Assembly: GCF_033963835.1 (NCBI RefSeq)
Contig: NZ_JAXBME010000013.1
Location: 1 to 64,000 of the forward strand
DNA: 64,000 bases
Direction of reading: 5' to 3'
Origin: Cytobacillus sp. IB215665
GTDB lineage: Bacteria > Bacillota > Bacilli > Bacillales > SM2101
Positions 43,450 through 52,401 of this stretch are shown here, in pieces. The notes beneath the pieces were generated by a model, which had not been told where the DNA came from, ran no database searches, and saw only the letters and a list, made by a program, of their open reading frames with translations. The position numbers and the translations under genes were made by a program. The first letter of the stretch is position 1, and every line of letters starts with the position of its first letter.

Positions 43450-44370
43450 ATGAAAAACTTTGCAGACACATTGATAGAGCACAGTATCAAAAAAAACACA
43501 GCAGTAGTTGGGTTAGACCCTGATATATCCTATTTCCCGGACTTCTTGTTAAACAAAGATACGCAAACAACAGAAGGAATATGTAATGCTATAATAAAGT
43601 TTAACAAATTAGTAATTGATGAAGTTTGTGATCACGTAGTAGCAGTAAAGCCACAGCTTGCTTACTACGAAGTATATGGTAGTGAAGGAATTAAAGCTTT
43701 AGAAGAAACTATACAATATGCTCGGTCAAAGAACATAATTGTAATTAACGATGCAAAAAGAGGAGACATCGGTTCAACTTCAAAAGCGTATGCAAAAGCA
43801 TTTTTAACAAATGAATCCTTATCCGGTGATATGGTAACTGTAAACCCTTTTTTAGGAAGTGATGGCTACAATCCTTTTATTGAGGTTGCACAAGAAAACA
43901 ATAAAGGTCTATTTTTGTTACTAAAAACATCAAATCCTTCTTCATCCGAAATTCAGAATTTAAAACTACAAAATGGCGAAATCTTGTACATGCAAATGGC
44001 GAAAGAAATAAATGCTGTAGCTTCAGCAACTAAAGGTGATAATAACTACTCATTTATTGGAACAGTAGTAGGGGCAACCTACTCATCTGACGCAAAAAAA
44101 ATAAGAGAATTGTTACCACATTCAATCTTTTTAGTTCCCGGGTTAGGAGTACAAGGAGGCAAAGCAGAAGATTTAGCCGTCTTCTTTGATGAAAAGGGGT
44201 TAGGAGCTGTTATCTCTTCATCCAGAGGAATTACGTATAGCTATTGTTTTAATAAAAAAGATGAAAATTGGAGAAACATTTCAAAAGAACAAATGGCTAA
44301 ATCTATTGCAGATGTAACCATTACAGCAAAACAACAGATCAATAATGTTCGGTTTAACACAAACTCCTAA
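43450..44370 (+). CDS. pyrF: Orotidine 5'-phosphate decarboxylase, type 2
   Basis: A 306-residue enzyme that decarboxylates orotidine monophosphate to UMP, the last step of pyrimidine synthesis. The catalytic DAKRGDIGST is at residues 101-110 (Asp101, Lys103, Asp106), with GLDPD at 21-25, VNPFLGSDG, and VPGLGVQGG as phosphate loop. Its length and LDPDxxxxP start mark the type 2 subfamily, different from the roughly 240-residue PyrF of the Bacillus pyr operon. ATG after CTAAGGAGTCCAAACAT. It stands alone, without other pyr genes, so it may be a second, acquired copy. Confidence 0.9.
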   Translation: MKNFADTLIEHSIKKNTAVVGLDPDISYFPDFLLNKDTQTTEGICNAIIKFNKLVIDEVCDHVVAVKPQLAYYEVYGSEGIKALEETIQYARSKNIIVINDAKRGDIGSTSKAYAKAFLTNESLSGDMVTVNPFLGSDGYNPFIEVAQENNKGLFLLLKTSNPSSSEIQNLKLQNGEILYMQMAKEINAVASATKGDNNYSFIGTVVGATYSSDAKKIRELLPHSIFLVPGLGVQGGKAEDLAVFFDEKGLGAVISSSRGITYSYCFNKKDENWRNISKEQMAKSIADVTITAKQQINNVRFNTNS

Positions 44371-44437
44371 AATGTTAATCAAATAATTTCTGATAACAAA
44401 GATTTTGTGGAATATGTGTACAAATAACTGTGCTTTT

Positions 44438-44500
44438 CGTATTCAATAAAATGGCGTAAAACTGAAATTTAGATAAGAGTTTTTTTATTTGAATGACATA
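44438..44500 (+). repeat. Dispersed GGCGT hairpin repeat, module R25
   Basis: GTATTCAATAAAATGGCGTA, then a weak hairpin, GTTTTTTTATTTGAA and GACATATTCTGTG, a recognisable mirrored right end. It starts about 70 nt after the pyrF stop. Confidence 0.7.
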
Positions 44501-44652
44501 TTCTGTGAAAAAGTATTATGTAAGTACTGAACATTAGAAATATTAGTTCTTAAGTTAAATGACAGTATTATTAAATAAGTGGAATGTTATTCTTACTAAA
44601 TATTGAAAAAGGAATTTCTGAAATAAAAAAAATACAGACAAAGGTGAGAGTA

Positions 44653-45618
44653 TTGAATATTTCAGTTCTTGGTTGCGGGCGTTGGGGCACATTTATAGCG
44701 TGGTATGCTAACAAAATAGGTCATAATGTAATGTTGTGGGGGAGAGAGAACTCTAAAAATTACATTAGATTAGATGAAACTAGAAGGAATGATTATCTTA
44801 CGTTATCTGAAGATATTGAATTAAGTAATTCTCTACATAAAGCAGTTTCATTTGCTGAGGTCATAATTATCTCTATAAGTGCTCAGGAATTAGGTTCGTT
44901 TGCAAGTCGATTAAGCTTAATCAATGAAATACAAGGAAAAACTTTCATCTTATGTATGAAAGGACTAGAAGCTACAAGTGGAAAAAGGCTATCTCAAGTA
45001 TTCAGTGAAACAGTGGGTAATAATACCAATGTAGCAATATGGGTAGGGCCTGGGCATGTACAAGATTTTATAAATGGCATCCCGAATTGTATGGTAATTG
45101 GTTCTGAAGAAATCGAAATCACTAAAAAAATGGTTCAAGCATTTAGTAGTGATTTAATAAGGTTTTACTACGGACAAGATATGATTGGAAACGAGATAGG
45201 AGCAGCTACGAAAAACGTTATGGGAATTGCGGCGGGAATGTTGGATGGATTGAATTACAGTAGTTTAAAAGGTTCACTTATGGCGAGAGGGACCAGGGAA
45301 CTTTCACGTCTTGTTACAGCTATGGGAGGTAATGATGTAACAATCTATGGATTGAGTCATTTAGGTGATTATGAGGCAACATTGTTCTCTTTACATAGTC
45401 ATAATCGGAAATTTGGACAAGCTTTTGTTACAGGTGAAAAGTTTGAGAAATTGGCAGAAGGAGTATCAACAGTCAAGGCATTAAAAGAGCTATCTGAACA
45501 ATACAATGTTGAACTTCCAATTTGTAACGCACTATATGATATTTTATTTAGGAATCGAGATGCAAAAGTTACTTTAGAGAATCTTTTTTTAAGACCTGTT
45601 AAATTCGAGTTCCAATAA
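44653..45618 (+). CDS. gpsA: NAD(P)-dependent glycerol-3-phosphate dehydrogenase, divergent copy
   Basis: A 321-residue enzyme that interconverts dihydroxyacetone phosphate and sn-glycerol 3-phosphate for lipid synthesis. The nucleotide loop is VLGCGRWG (5-12), the catalytic lysine is in GAATKNVMGIAAGM, and GLSHLGDYEATLFSLHSHNR is the substrate-binding segment. Compared with housekeeping GpsA this last motif is altered (normally GLAGLGDLxxT), so the substrate may differ. I use the TTG at 44653, which follows AAGGTGAG, giving the usual MNISVLGCG start; the 23-codon longer form is unlikely. Single gene, so probably a second copy. Confidence 0.85.
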   Translation: MNISVLGCGRWGTFIAWYANKIGHNVMLWGRENSKNYIRLDETRRNDYLTLSEDIELSNSLHKAVSFAEVIIISISAQELGSFASRLSLINEIQGKTFILCMKGLEATSGKRLSQVFSETVGNNTNVAIWVGPGHVQDFINGIPNCMVIGSEEIEITKKMVQAFSSDLIRFYYGQDMIGNEIGAATKNVMGIAAGMLDGLNYSSLKGSLMARGTRELSRLVTAMGGNDVTIYGLSHLGDYEATLFSLHSHNRKFGQAFVTGEKFEKLAEGVSTVKALKELSEQYNVELPICNALYDILFRNRDAKVTLENLFLRPVKFEFQ

Positions 45619-45643
45619 AAATAGAATTGCTAAGGTGAATCTT

Positions 45644-45720
45644 CATATTCAATTAAATGGCGCTATTCAGTAATAATACTGAGAGCGTCTTTCTTTATGT
45701 TTTAAGCAATATTGTTCAAA
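45644..45720 (+). repeat. Dispersed GGCGC hairpin repeat, module R26
   Basis: ATATTCAATTAAATGGCGC, arms GCTATTCAG / CTGAGAGC, then GTCTTTCTTTATG and AAGCAATATTGTTCAA, a clear mirrored right end. It begins 26 nt after the gpsA stop and is its likely terminator. Confidence 0.85.
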
Positions 45721-45859
45721 TGGGGATATCTTAGTAACCTCAATGGGGATTGTGGTGCTCAATTAAATAATTATAGTTCAAAGTGTTACTTTTACATTAT
45801 TAACTAGATTGTTTAACTTAGATTTCATGATATACTTTTCATTGTTTGATCATCCTACT

Positions 45860-45876
45860 TACCGTACAATACGGTA
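45860..45876. promoter_or_regulatory. Inverted repeat upstream of the 46006 gene
   Basis: TACCGTA-CAA-TACGGTA, perfect 7-bp arms, about 130 bp before the gene. Candidate operator. Confidence 0.4.
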
Positions 45877-46005
45877 GAATATTGTTTGGAGTTGCTAATG
45901 ATGTTCCCATACAAACTATATGTTGGTTATGTATGGACTGGAGGATGGTAAAGGTAGCGTGTTCTGAACAACATTAGAAATAACTTCTTAAGGTGGACTG
46001 TTTAA

Positions 46006-46545
46006 ATGGAAAAAACAATTATCAAGATTACAATTGGGTTGCTAGTGTTGACGTCAATCACACTATCATACTTGTTATATGAAAAGAATGAGAGAGAGAA
46101 AGAAATACAACGTGACCTTTATATTTATTTCATTGATAATGAGATTTTCTTTGCAAATCAATTTAATGTACTTTCTGACTCTACAGCAGAAGAAATAATG
46201 GATTCTAGTTTAGCTGTAAACAATTTAAAAAGTTTTTCATACAGTCTTTTAGAATACACTAATTCGCCAATAAGATCTTATTTAGGCTTTCCCTTTGAAT
46301 TAAAGGAATTCATGTATTATACAGCTAATGAAGTAAACCTATTATACGACAAATTTATTACAAAAACTTTAACACAAGATGATTTAATTACAATAAAAGA
46401 GTTAAATTCAGCTCACCAGTCCTTTATTGAAGGTATGGATCTAAAGTATTTAGAGAGAATGGAGAACTCACCAATCAAAGATATTAGAGAAGATTTACAG
46501 AAAAGAATTAATGCTATTAATGATGAAGGTCGAAGGAAGGACTGA
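46006..46545 (+). CDS. Membrane-anchored hypothetical protein
   Basis: A 179-residue protein with one N-terminal transmembrane helix (about 6-24, IKITIGLLVLTSITLSYLL) and a helical, charged outer part without known motifs. ATG after TTAAGGTGGACTGTTTAA. A terminator overlaps its stop codon, so it is monocistronic. An inverted repeat at 45860 may control it. Function unknown. Confidence 0.68.
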   Translation: MEKTIIKITIGLLVLTSITLSYLLYEKNEREKEIQRDLYIYFIDNEIFFANQFNVLSDSTAEEIMDSSLAVNNLKSFSYSLLEYTNSPIRSYLGFPFELKEFMYYTANEVNLLYDKFITKTLTQDDLITIKELNSAHQSFIEGMDLKYLERMENSPIKDIREDLQKRINAINDEGRRKD

Positions 46546-46566
46546 TAATAGTCCTTCTTTTTTGTC
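46537..46566 (+). terminator. Terminator overlapping the stop of the 46006 gene
   Basis: AAGGACT / AGTCCTT with TGATAA in the loop region, then CTTTTTTGT. The stop codon lies between the arms. Confidence 0.85.
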
Positions 46567-46572
46567 TCAAAA

Positions 46573-46833
46573 CTAGCGTATCCTCGTAGTTCCTACGGTT
46601 AAGAGACGAAATGCTTCATTTCTGAGATTTTGTCCCGGGTTAATATGTCTATCGTGATGTGTTCTGCATGACGATCTATCCCGTATACGTACGTTTTGAT
46701 TCCTAACATTCTTATTTTTGAAACCACAATGAGAACAAAATTGACATGAAGCGAAATTTGGATACTGCAACTTGTTCTTTACCGTATCATTAAGCCTTAT
46801 ATTTAAGCATAGTATGAAATTTCTCTCAAGCAC
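46573..46833 (-). pseudogene. TnpB (IS200/IS605) C-terminal remnant
   Basis: The minus-strand frame contains CSHCGFKNKNVRNQNVRIRD and SSCRTHHDRHINPGQNLRNE, then AFRLLTVGTTRIR. This is the C-terminal zinc ribbon and RuvC-III end of TnpB; the HDRxxNxxxNxxxE pattern is kept, but one zinc Cys is lost (SSC). The sequence after the stop (CCGTAGGAACTACGAGGATA) resembles the right end of IS605-type elements. The rest of the element is gone. Confidence 0.78.
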
Positions 46834-47364
46834 TTCACTATAATAATCACATTTCTATTTTTACTATCTTATTCAGGAGATTTTTAAGACATTGAGAGAA
46901 CAGACTAAAACTGATTGAACAAAATAAAAATTAATAGAGTTCTAGAAGGTATTAAGAAAAGAAACATTTAGGTAGATTTATTAAACGAAATAGAAATTCT
47001 TTTTATAGAAGGAAATCGATTAGTGGAACATGGCCAAAGTTGAATATACGAAGGAAAAGGAAAATAAATTTGCAAACCATTTGAGCCATGGGGAAAAGAA
47101 ATCAATAAACTTTTTATGAAGACGATGGTGCATGTGGATACCTATAGGTGCGGGGGCTGACATTTCAGCAGATGGTGTGAAAACCCTTTATGGAGCGTTT
47201 TCAATGCGTGGCAACCTGGATAATTACTTATATTGGTTCTAATACCTTGAACAAATCAAGAAGGTTGCTCAAAAAGAACGAGTGTGACATCTTTTATTTA
47301 GTGCAGTCCATAAATCGAATTACTCTAAGGTGGAGATGTTTAGAAGCATATAAAAAACTTGGTA
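46834..47364. other. Decayed coding remnant of unknown family
   Basis: Broken frames on the plus strand read ADISADGVKTLYGAFSMRGN, then LDNYLYWF, and downstream SAVHKSNYSKVEMFRS. They look like pieces of one gene with several stops. I do not recognise it; a transposase-like origin is possible given the TnpB fossil next door. Confidence 0.35.
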
Positions 47365-47376
47365 TTATACCAAGTT
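47356..47376 (-). terminator. Terminator over the stop of the small membrane gene
   Basis: AACTTGGTAT / ATACCAAGTT; on the minus strand it is followed by TTTTTATA. The stop codon at 47365-47367 lies inside it. Confidence 0.8.
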
Positions 47377-47610
47377 AGGGTTCCTTTTATGCTTATTTTT
47401 GAGTATTCGTTCTGTAATAAATCCAACGATAAAACCAATTATAATTGGAATAAACGAACCTCCCGTTTCAAAAATTACCCCTTCGGATGGATTTTCTTTA
47501 TAAAATTGCCAACTTAAAAATGAAATTTCAAATATGTTTCCGATTGTATATAAAATACCTACTGATATTAATGCCGCTAACAAAGGAAACCAAAATAACT
47601 TCTTTTTCAC
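47365..47610 (-). CDS. Small two-helix membrane protein
   Basis: An 81-residue protein with two predicted transmembrane helices (LFWFPLLAALISVGILYTIG and FIPIIIGFIVGFITERIL) and a basic tail (KNKHKRNPNLV). The GTG at 47608-47610 is preferred, since AAAGGAGGTG sits just before it and the earlier GTG is part of that site. Monocistronic, with its own terminator. Function unknown. Confidence 0.65.
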   Translation of the reverse strand: MKKKLFWFPLLAALISVGILYTIGNIFEISFLSWQFYKENPSEGVIFETGGSFIPIIIGFIVGFITERILKNKHKRNPNLV

Positions 47611-47619
47611 GAAAAACAC

Positions 47620-48165
47620 CTCCTTTTTTCATTTTAATATTAAGTGAAAAAATGTCAATTTATTATTGGCCATATTGAAACAAAGCATACGAAAACAGCG
47701 TTTTGATAACAGTATTTATCTCTACATACTATAGAGCTTATTATTGGAAGCAATTGTTTATTTAGTGAGTTTAGGAATAGTTTTTAATGATTTAACTAAC
47801 ATATACAATATTGTTTCGTATGTTATAGGGCATAGTGTTGTATTATTAGGAGGTTTTTAGAACAGAAATTATCAATTGGCTATATCACATATAAAGTCAG
47901 TTTGTTAGATAAAAATGAGAAACTAGTAAATTTATTAAGGACATCAGGGTTTTTCATCGATTGGTCTCTCTTAACAAAGAACTATTTTGTGTGATGTACT
48001 TCCTATCATAGTAGCTTTATTTTTTCATAATGTGTCATAGTTACTTCTCTATTAATACCTAGTAGCAACTCAGAATTATATATATTAGTAATAGTTATCA
48101 AAATGTCGAATTACCTATAAAAAACATAAGAGTCTCAATAAGAAAAAAGGAGAATAGGAGGAATT
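47620..48165. other. Intergenic region with a degraded membrane-protein gene
   Basis: A plus-strand stretch at about 47745-47995 reads [20 protein letters not shown], stop, [20 protein letters not shown] in a second frame. It could be a decayed RDD-type protein; low certainty. Nothing else was seen. Confidence 0.3.
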
Positions 48166-48315
48166 ATGAGTGGCAAAATATTATTGTTCACAAAAAAGAT
48201 GCGAAGGTATTCTCCTTTGGTTAAGGCTTTATCAAAATCTAAATTAAAAAATATAGATAAATTAAGGGGCATTACATATTTTATGACTATATGTAATGTC
48301 CTTTCTTATTCCTGA
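48166..48315 (+). CDS. Short ORF with strong ribosome binding site
   Basis: ATG after GAGAATAGGAGGAATT; 49 codons beginning MSGKILLFTKKMRRYSPLVK, basic and without membrane segment. Its last third runs through the R27 hairpin, so it may be the 5' end of a deleted gene. Confidence 0.35.
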   Translation: MSGKILLFTKKMRRYSPLVKALSKSKLKNIDKLRGITYFMTICNVLSYS

Positions 48316-48338
48316 ATTGGGCCAAATTGTGGAGGATT
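48265..48338 (+). repeat. Dispersed repeat R27: hairpin plus mirrored right end
   Basis: GGGCATTACATAT / ATATGTAATGTCC then TTTCTTATTCC and GGGCCAAATTGTGGA, the inverse of the lead. The left end is missing, as in R8. Confidence 0.7.
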
Positions 48339-48554
48339 GAAAAGTTAAACAAAACAGATCAATAAAAAGGAAATGGATGATACTTGATGATTAGACTGCT
48401 TCAAACACAATCTAGTAGCAGGGTATGAGTAACCCCATACTACTCTGTTAACAAGAACAAATATTAAAAGGGCTCTCCAATAGCCGAATGATAGACTTAT
48501 TAGATCGCCCCTTATTAACATTGATCATATACCTTAAATGGTAAAGAGCTACAA

Positions 48555-49481
48555 TTAATCAATTCTCAAATCTAATACACTCGTTTCTATTTGTTTAATA
48601 TCACCATTTGTGGTATAGAAAAAATACTTTTTATCAGGTGAAACATAAGGACTGTATTTTATACCATCACTGATCTCTACAGGAATTTTTTCTCCTTTTG
48701 ACCATGATCCATCTTCATTGTAGCTAATATATATCTCTTGTCCTCGTGTAAATATTAAATAACTTTCATCCGGAGCAATAAAAGGTGACTGTTCGAAAGC
48801 AGGAGTATTAAATGTAAGCAATTCGGGGTCAGAATATTGCCCATTCACTAATTTGGAAACATATATATCTGTTTGACCGTTGCTGCCATGTTCACTCGGT
48901 CTATTTGATGCAAAATAGAGATTTCCATTCATTGCAACGGAAGGCAGCCATTCTTCAGATTCAGAATTGATGATATCACCTAAATGATAAGGTTCGCCCC
49001 AACCATCTTCTGTTTTGTCTGCTGTCCATAGGTCATATTTATTAGGTGAGAGTCCTCCAGATCGGTTAGAAGCAAAAAAGAATTTCTTGCCATCAGGAGA
49101 GATAAAAGGTCCATCTTCAAAAGAGGACTTGTCTTCATTAGAAAACATAGATAAAACGGGTGTGGTCCATTTATTATCCTTGAAATAAGAAACATAAATT
49201 TGGGAGTCTCCAATAGTACCTTTTTGGATATATAATTCTGTTCCATCCCATGAAAAATTAAACGACCATTCATTTAATTCTTCAGTAGTAATCAGACCTT
49301 CTTCAAATAAAATCGCTTCAGTAATAGGGTCATCAGAGCTATATGGAAACTGCTCTTGAATGGGTGGAATATTGTTTGACGAAGTATTGTTTCCCGAGCA
49401 GCCAGTGCTAAGAATAAATATAAACATTAAAGTAAATCCAAATAGTAGACTTTTTAAAAATGTTGTACGTTTTATTTTCAT
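48555..49481 (-). CDS. PD40/TolB-type beta-propeller lipoprotein
   Basis: A 308-residue lipoprotein: signal peptide MKIKRTTFLKSLLFGFTLMF with lipobox LSTGC, then about six PD40/WD40-like units with the typical FISPDGKKFFFASNRSGG, NGNLYFASNRPSEHG and APDESYLIFTRGQ. These propellers bind ligands or proteins outside the membrane. The start is uncertain; I use the ATG at 49479-49481 because it gives a normal signal peptide, although its ribosome binding site is weak. Single gene. Not related in sequence to the YVTN propellers. Confidence 0.78.
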   Translation of the reverse strand: MKIKRTTFLKSLLFGFTLMFIFILSTGCSGNNTSSNNIPPIQEQFPYSSDDPITEAILFEEGLITTEELNEWSFNFSWDGTELYIQKGTIGDSQIYVSYFKDNKWTTPVLSMFSNEDKSSFEDGPFISPDGKKFFFASNRSGGLSPNKYDLWTADKTEDGWGEPYHLGDIINSESEEWLPSVAMNGNLYFASNRPSEHGSNGQTDIYVSKLVNGQYSDPELLTFNTPAFEQSPFIAPDESYLIFTRGQEIYISYNEDGSWSKGEKIPVEISDGIKYSPYVSPDKKYFFYTTNGDIKQIETSVLDLRID

Positions 49482-49652
49482 CTGATTTAACCGCTTGAAA
49501 AACAAATGAACTCAGTTGTTTTATATGTAGGTGTTTGTTTTTCAGAAGGTTTTCCTCCTCTTTATGTTTTCTTTGTATGTAAAATTCTTCGCATTATGTA
49601 TATACTTGTAACATCGTTCAAACGGTGCAATTTTAAGATTAACAAATAAACT

Positions 49653-49837
49653 TTAGATACTAAAGCATAAAGAAGTTAGTCCTGCAAATAACATAATTTC
49701 ACCTGAAATAATATTAGATAAGACACTAGCAGAATCCCCTCCATTTAAAAACTACCATTTAAACTAGCATATCCATTGAAAGTAAGTATGAATGTATAAA
49801 TGAGGAAACTATATTTGAAGATTCTTTCTTTTGTAAT
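49653..49837 (-). pseudogene. Small membrane protein, frameshifted
   Basis: On the minus strand TAGGGGAGGTGAAATAACG precedes a frame ITKERIFKYSFLIYTFILTF, NGYASLNGSF then, after a shift, NGGDSASVLSNIISGEIMLF and AGLTSLCFSI. Two hydrophobic segments, about 62 codons. No ATG, GTG or TTG is in place (ATT only), so it is probably dead. Confidence 0.4.
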
Positions 49838-50007
49838 CGTTATTTCACCTCCCCTAATATTTAACGAAATTATAACATTAATCCAAAAAAATAACATTAA
49901 AATGGTAATAAAATCCTAATTAATGTTGAAGGGGTGTTCGTGTGTACCTATTACTTAATGAATTAAATATCTTATAACATTCAACAATACCAGCTAATAG
50001 GAACTTA

Positions 50008-50040
50008 AATGATCTTCCGCACTATGACGCTTTTTACGAG
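50008..50040 (+). repeat. Dispersed repeat, module R28 (decayed)
   Basis: GATCTTCCGCACTATGACGC then CTTTTTACGAG. Lead only. Confidence 0.45.
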
Positions 50041-50235
50041 GGGAGGGGGTCTTTCTTTATTGTAGTAAACACAAGATAAGAAGTGTTATATAGATAAGTA
50101 ACTGATGGTCATATTAGTGCGAATCTCGGAAGGTAGAGAGCCTTATAGGCTACCATTTACCTTAAATATAGCAGAGGATCAATTGGTAATTACATCAACC
50201 TTGATTCTGCTTTATTAGATGTTAAAAATCCTCCT

Positions 50236-50315
50236 TATTCAACAAAATGGCGCTTTTCGGTAATAAGAGAAGCGTCTTTCTTTATGGAAACGGCCAGGTA
50301 TTGAGTAATAAATAT
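50236..50315 (+). repeat. Dispersed GGCGC hairpin repeat, module R29
   Basis: TTATTCAACAAAATGGCGC, arms GCTTTTC / GAGAAGC, then GTCTTTCTTTATGG and CGGCCAGGTATTGAG, a partial mirrored right end. Confidence 0.85.
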
Positions 50316-50554
50316 TAATTATATGCTAAAATTAGGAAGTATTGTTGGAAATGTAATAGGTGTAGAAGAGAATAGCAAAAGTTATCTCGAATTCTAGTCT
50401 TTTATTGCAAGGTACTAATTAATAAAAGAAGCACGTTTTTATTTATGAAATTGGACATATAAAAGGATAATGCTTCCGAAGATAATGGATGCTTATTTAT
50501 GTTTTTATTGTTCGTATTTTAGAAGATAAACAGAACAGAAGCGGAGAGGAAAGA

Positions 50555-51430
50555 ATGAATAAGCTACAAGAAACAATAGATAAATTTAAATTGAATGTGT
50601 TAGCAGTCGAGAATGTTCCCCAGTCGTTTAGTTCGACTGTATATAAAATTCTACTAATGGATAATCGAACAGTATTTATTAAAATTCCTTATTCCAAACA
50701 AAAACTTGAAAGAGAGTTTAGTGTACTTAAGCGAATAGAAAATGATTTACCTGTTCCACAAGTGTTAGATTATTGGGAAGGTAATGAAGAAATCACTGGT
50801 GCATTATTGTTGTCAGCAATTAACGGTGTGCCAATTACAGAGAAGGTTGATTCAGTATTAGCGTTTGATATTGGAGTGCATCATGCTAAGCTGCATGCAA
50901 TTGATCCATATGAGCATGATTTCAATAGTTCTGTTTCAAATGAGTATGATCTTTGGCCTGAGTTTATTAAGCGACAATTTAATTCCTTTGCAATAGATGT
51001 TAAAGAAGTAGTTGATCCGAGTTTATACGAACTGTCTTTGCAGTATTTTGATAAGCAAATCAAATTACTCCCACCTTCTGACGGACCTTGTTTTATACAT
51101 TTGGATTTTAGACCAGGTAATATTTTAGTTCGTGAAAATAAAGTGGTCGGCATTATTGATTTTGAAAGTGTCCGAATCGGATCAACTGATATGGATTTTA
51201 CAAAAATTAACAGGGATATTTTTCTCAAATATCCTGGGACATTGCAAGCGTATCAGCAAGGATATGAATCTATTCGAGCACTTGTTGATTTACAAGAAGT
51301 GTTCCCGTTTTATCACTTTATCGACGCTTTTAATTCAATTGGTTGGTGTAATAGGAGAGGTATTGAAAAACATCAAGCTTTTCTTCATGAGAATTTAGCA
51401 TATTTAAAAGGTATTTTAAATGTTAAATAA
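50555..51430 (+). CDS. Aminoglycoside phosphotransferase-like (APH) family kinase
   Basis: A 291-residue protein of the APH/choline kinase fold. The ATP-site lysine is in TVFIKIPYSKQKLEREF, Brenner's motif HLDFRPGNILV holds the catalytic Asp, and VVGIIDFESVRIG the Mg2+-binding Asp. The substrate cannot be told; many such proteins phosphorylate small hydroxylated compounds rather than drugs. I use the ATG at 50555, which follows GGAGAGGAAAGA, rather than the 22-codon longer form. Single gene between two GGCGC modules. Confidence 0.83.
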   Translation: MNKLQETIDKFKLNVLAVENVPQSFSSTVYKILLMDNRTVFIKIPYSKQKLEREFSVLKRIENDLPVPQVLDYWEGNEEITGALLLSAINGVPITEKVDSVLAFDIGVHHAKLHAIDPYEHDFNSSVSNEYDLWPEFIKRQFNSFAIDVKEVVDPSLYELSLQYFDKQIKLLPPSDGPCFIHLDFRPGNILVRENKVVGIIDFESVRIGSTDMDFTKINRDIFLKYPGTLQAYQQGYESIRALVDLQEVFPFYHFIDAFNSIGWCNRRGIEKHQAFLHENLAYLKGILNVK

Positions 51431-51455
51431 CTAAAAACGTACAATACTTTTGTTC

Positions 51456-51525
51456 ACTTATTCAACAATAAAGCGCAAATCCGAAATACAGATAAGCGTC
51501 ACTTATTAATTTGGGCAATTCATGA
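51456..51525 (+). repeat. Dispersed hairpin repeat, module R30
   Basis: CTTATTCAACAATAAAGCGC, arms CAAATC / GATAAG, then CGTCACTTATTAATTTGGGC. It is the twin of R2 within a duplicated block. Confidence 0.75.
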
Positions 51526-51532
51526 GTCTATT

Positions 51533-51573
51533 AGTTCTAGTTTTTCAGAAACGAAAAATTGGAACTTTTTCAT
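51533..51573 (+). terminator. Repeated hairpin with T-tract (copy 3 of 3)
   Basis: AGTTCTAGTTTTTC / GAAAAATTGGAACT then TTTTC. Same position relative to the collagen-like gene as copy 1. Confidence 0.7.
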
Positions 51574-51741
51574 ATCTTATATAATCAGAAGTCTACTTTT
51601 GGTATAACGTAGCTTTGCTCCCGTAGACTTAATTAACATAGACTTTCGCACACTTTAGTCACGTTATATATGTTAGTCCAACCTCCTATAAATAATATCC
51701 ATACATATATAGTAAAAATAATTATAGAAGGTGAATAACTA

Positions 51742-52312
51742 TTGAAAGATAAAGATTGTAAATGTAGAGTTATTCCACTACCTCAAGGACCACAAGGACC
51801 CCCGGGGAAACAAGGACCAATGGGGGTACAGGGAATACAAGGACCACAAGGACCAATGGGACCTATAGGTACACCTGGACTATCGGATCCTTAATCTGCA
51901 TTTAGAGCAGAAAATGCAGCAGATTCTCAACCATATCAAAGTGGAACAGTACTTCCTGTAATTTTTCCGAACGAAATATTTGATTTAAACAATGAGTACA
52001 ATACAGCCAATTCACAGTTTATCCCTTCTCAGTCCGGTGTATATTCTATTTATGCTGGTGTTTTTTTTCAAGCTAGTTCGAATCTTAATTACCAAACATT
52101 TTGTGCAATTCGAGTAAATAATGTACCAGTATATCAAAATGACAGAGATGTTATACAAGCAGCTGGTTTATTAATTGCAGCAAAACTACACATTAGTTCA
52201 ATTAAACGCTGGTGACATCGTAAATGTAACATTTGTTGCAAATCAATCTGGTACTGTTTTAGCGAATAGTGCAGGAACTATCTTTGCCGCCGCAAGATTC
52301 CCATCTCCATAA
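51742..52312 (+). pseudogene. Collagen-like exosporium-type gene, broken
   Basis: TTG start after AGAAGGTGAATAACTA. The frame opens [20 protein letters not shown] and carries about ten Gly-X-Y triplets to PGLSDP, then an in-frame TAA. Past it the frame continues as a BclA-type jelly-roll domain (SAFRAENAADSQPYQSGTVL, SGVYSIYAGVFFQASSN). A second lesion, a frameshift near 52190, precedes LNAGDIVNVTFVANQSG and the end at 52312. Two independent lesions make it a pseudogene. It shares its 5' 280 bp with the gene at 1450. Confidence 0.88.
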
Positions 52313-52337
52313 GCTGATTTTTTAACATCAGCTTATT
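52311..52337 (+). terminator. Terminator of the broken collagen-like gene
   Basis: AAGCTGA / TCAGCTT around TTTTTTAACA, then ATTTTG. Confidence 0.6.
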
Positions 52338-52401
52338 TTGAATATCCATGTATAAGATTTAATCGAGCTTTTGAAGTGTATTGTATATATAATCCAGCTT
52401 A

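Larger units (their letters stand above)
49838..50554. other. Intergenic region
   Basis: It contains modules R28 and R29 and a partial TAGTAAACACAA palindrome at 50073 (AGTAAACACAAGATAAGAAG). No gene is supported. Confidence 0.45.

Noticed and set aside
47190-47378. 62-codon plus-strand frame
   Set aside because: It lies in a decayed remnant, in a different frame from the recognisable pieces.
51880-51900. In-frame TAA in the collagen-like gene as a recoding site
   Set aside because: A second, independent frameshift downstream shows ordinary decay.
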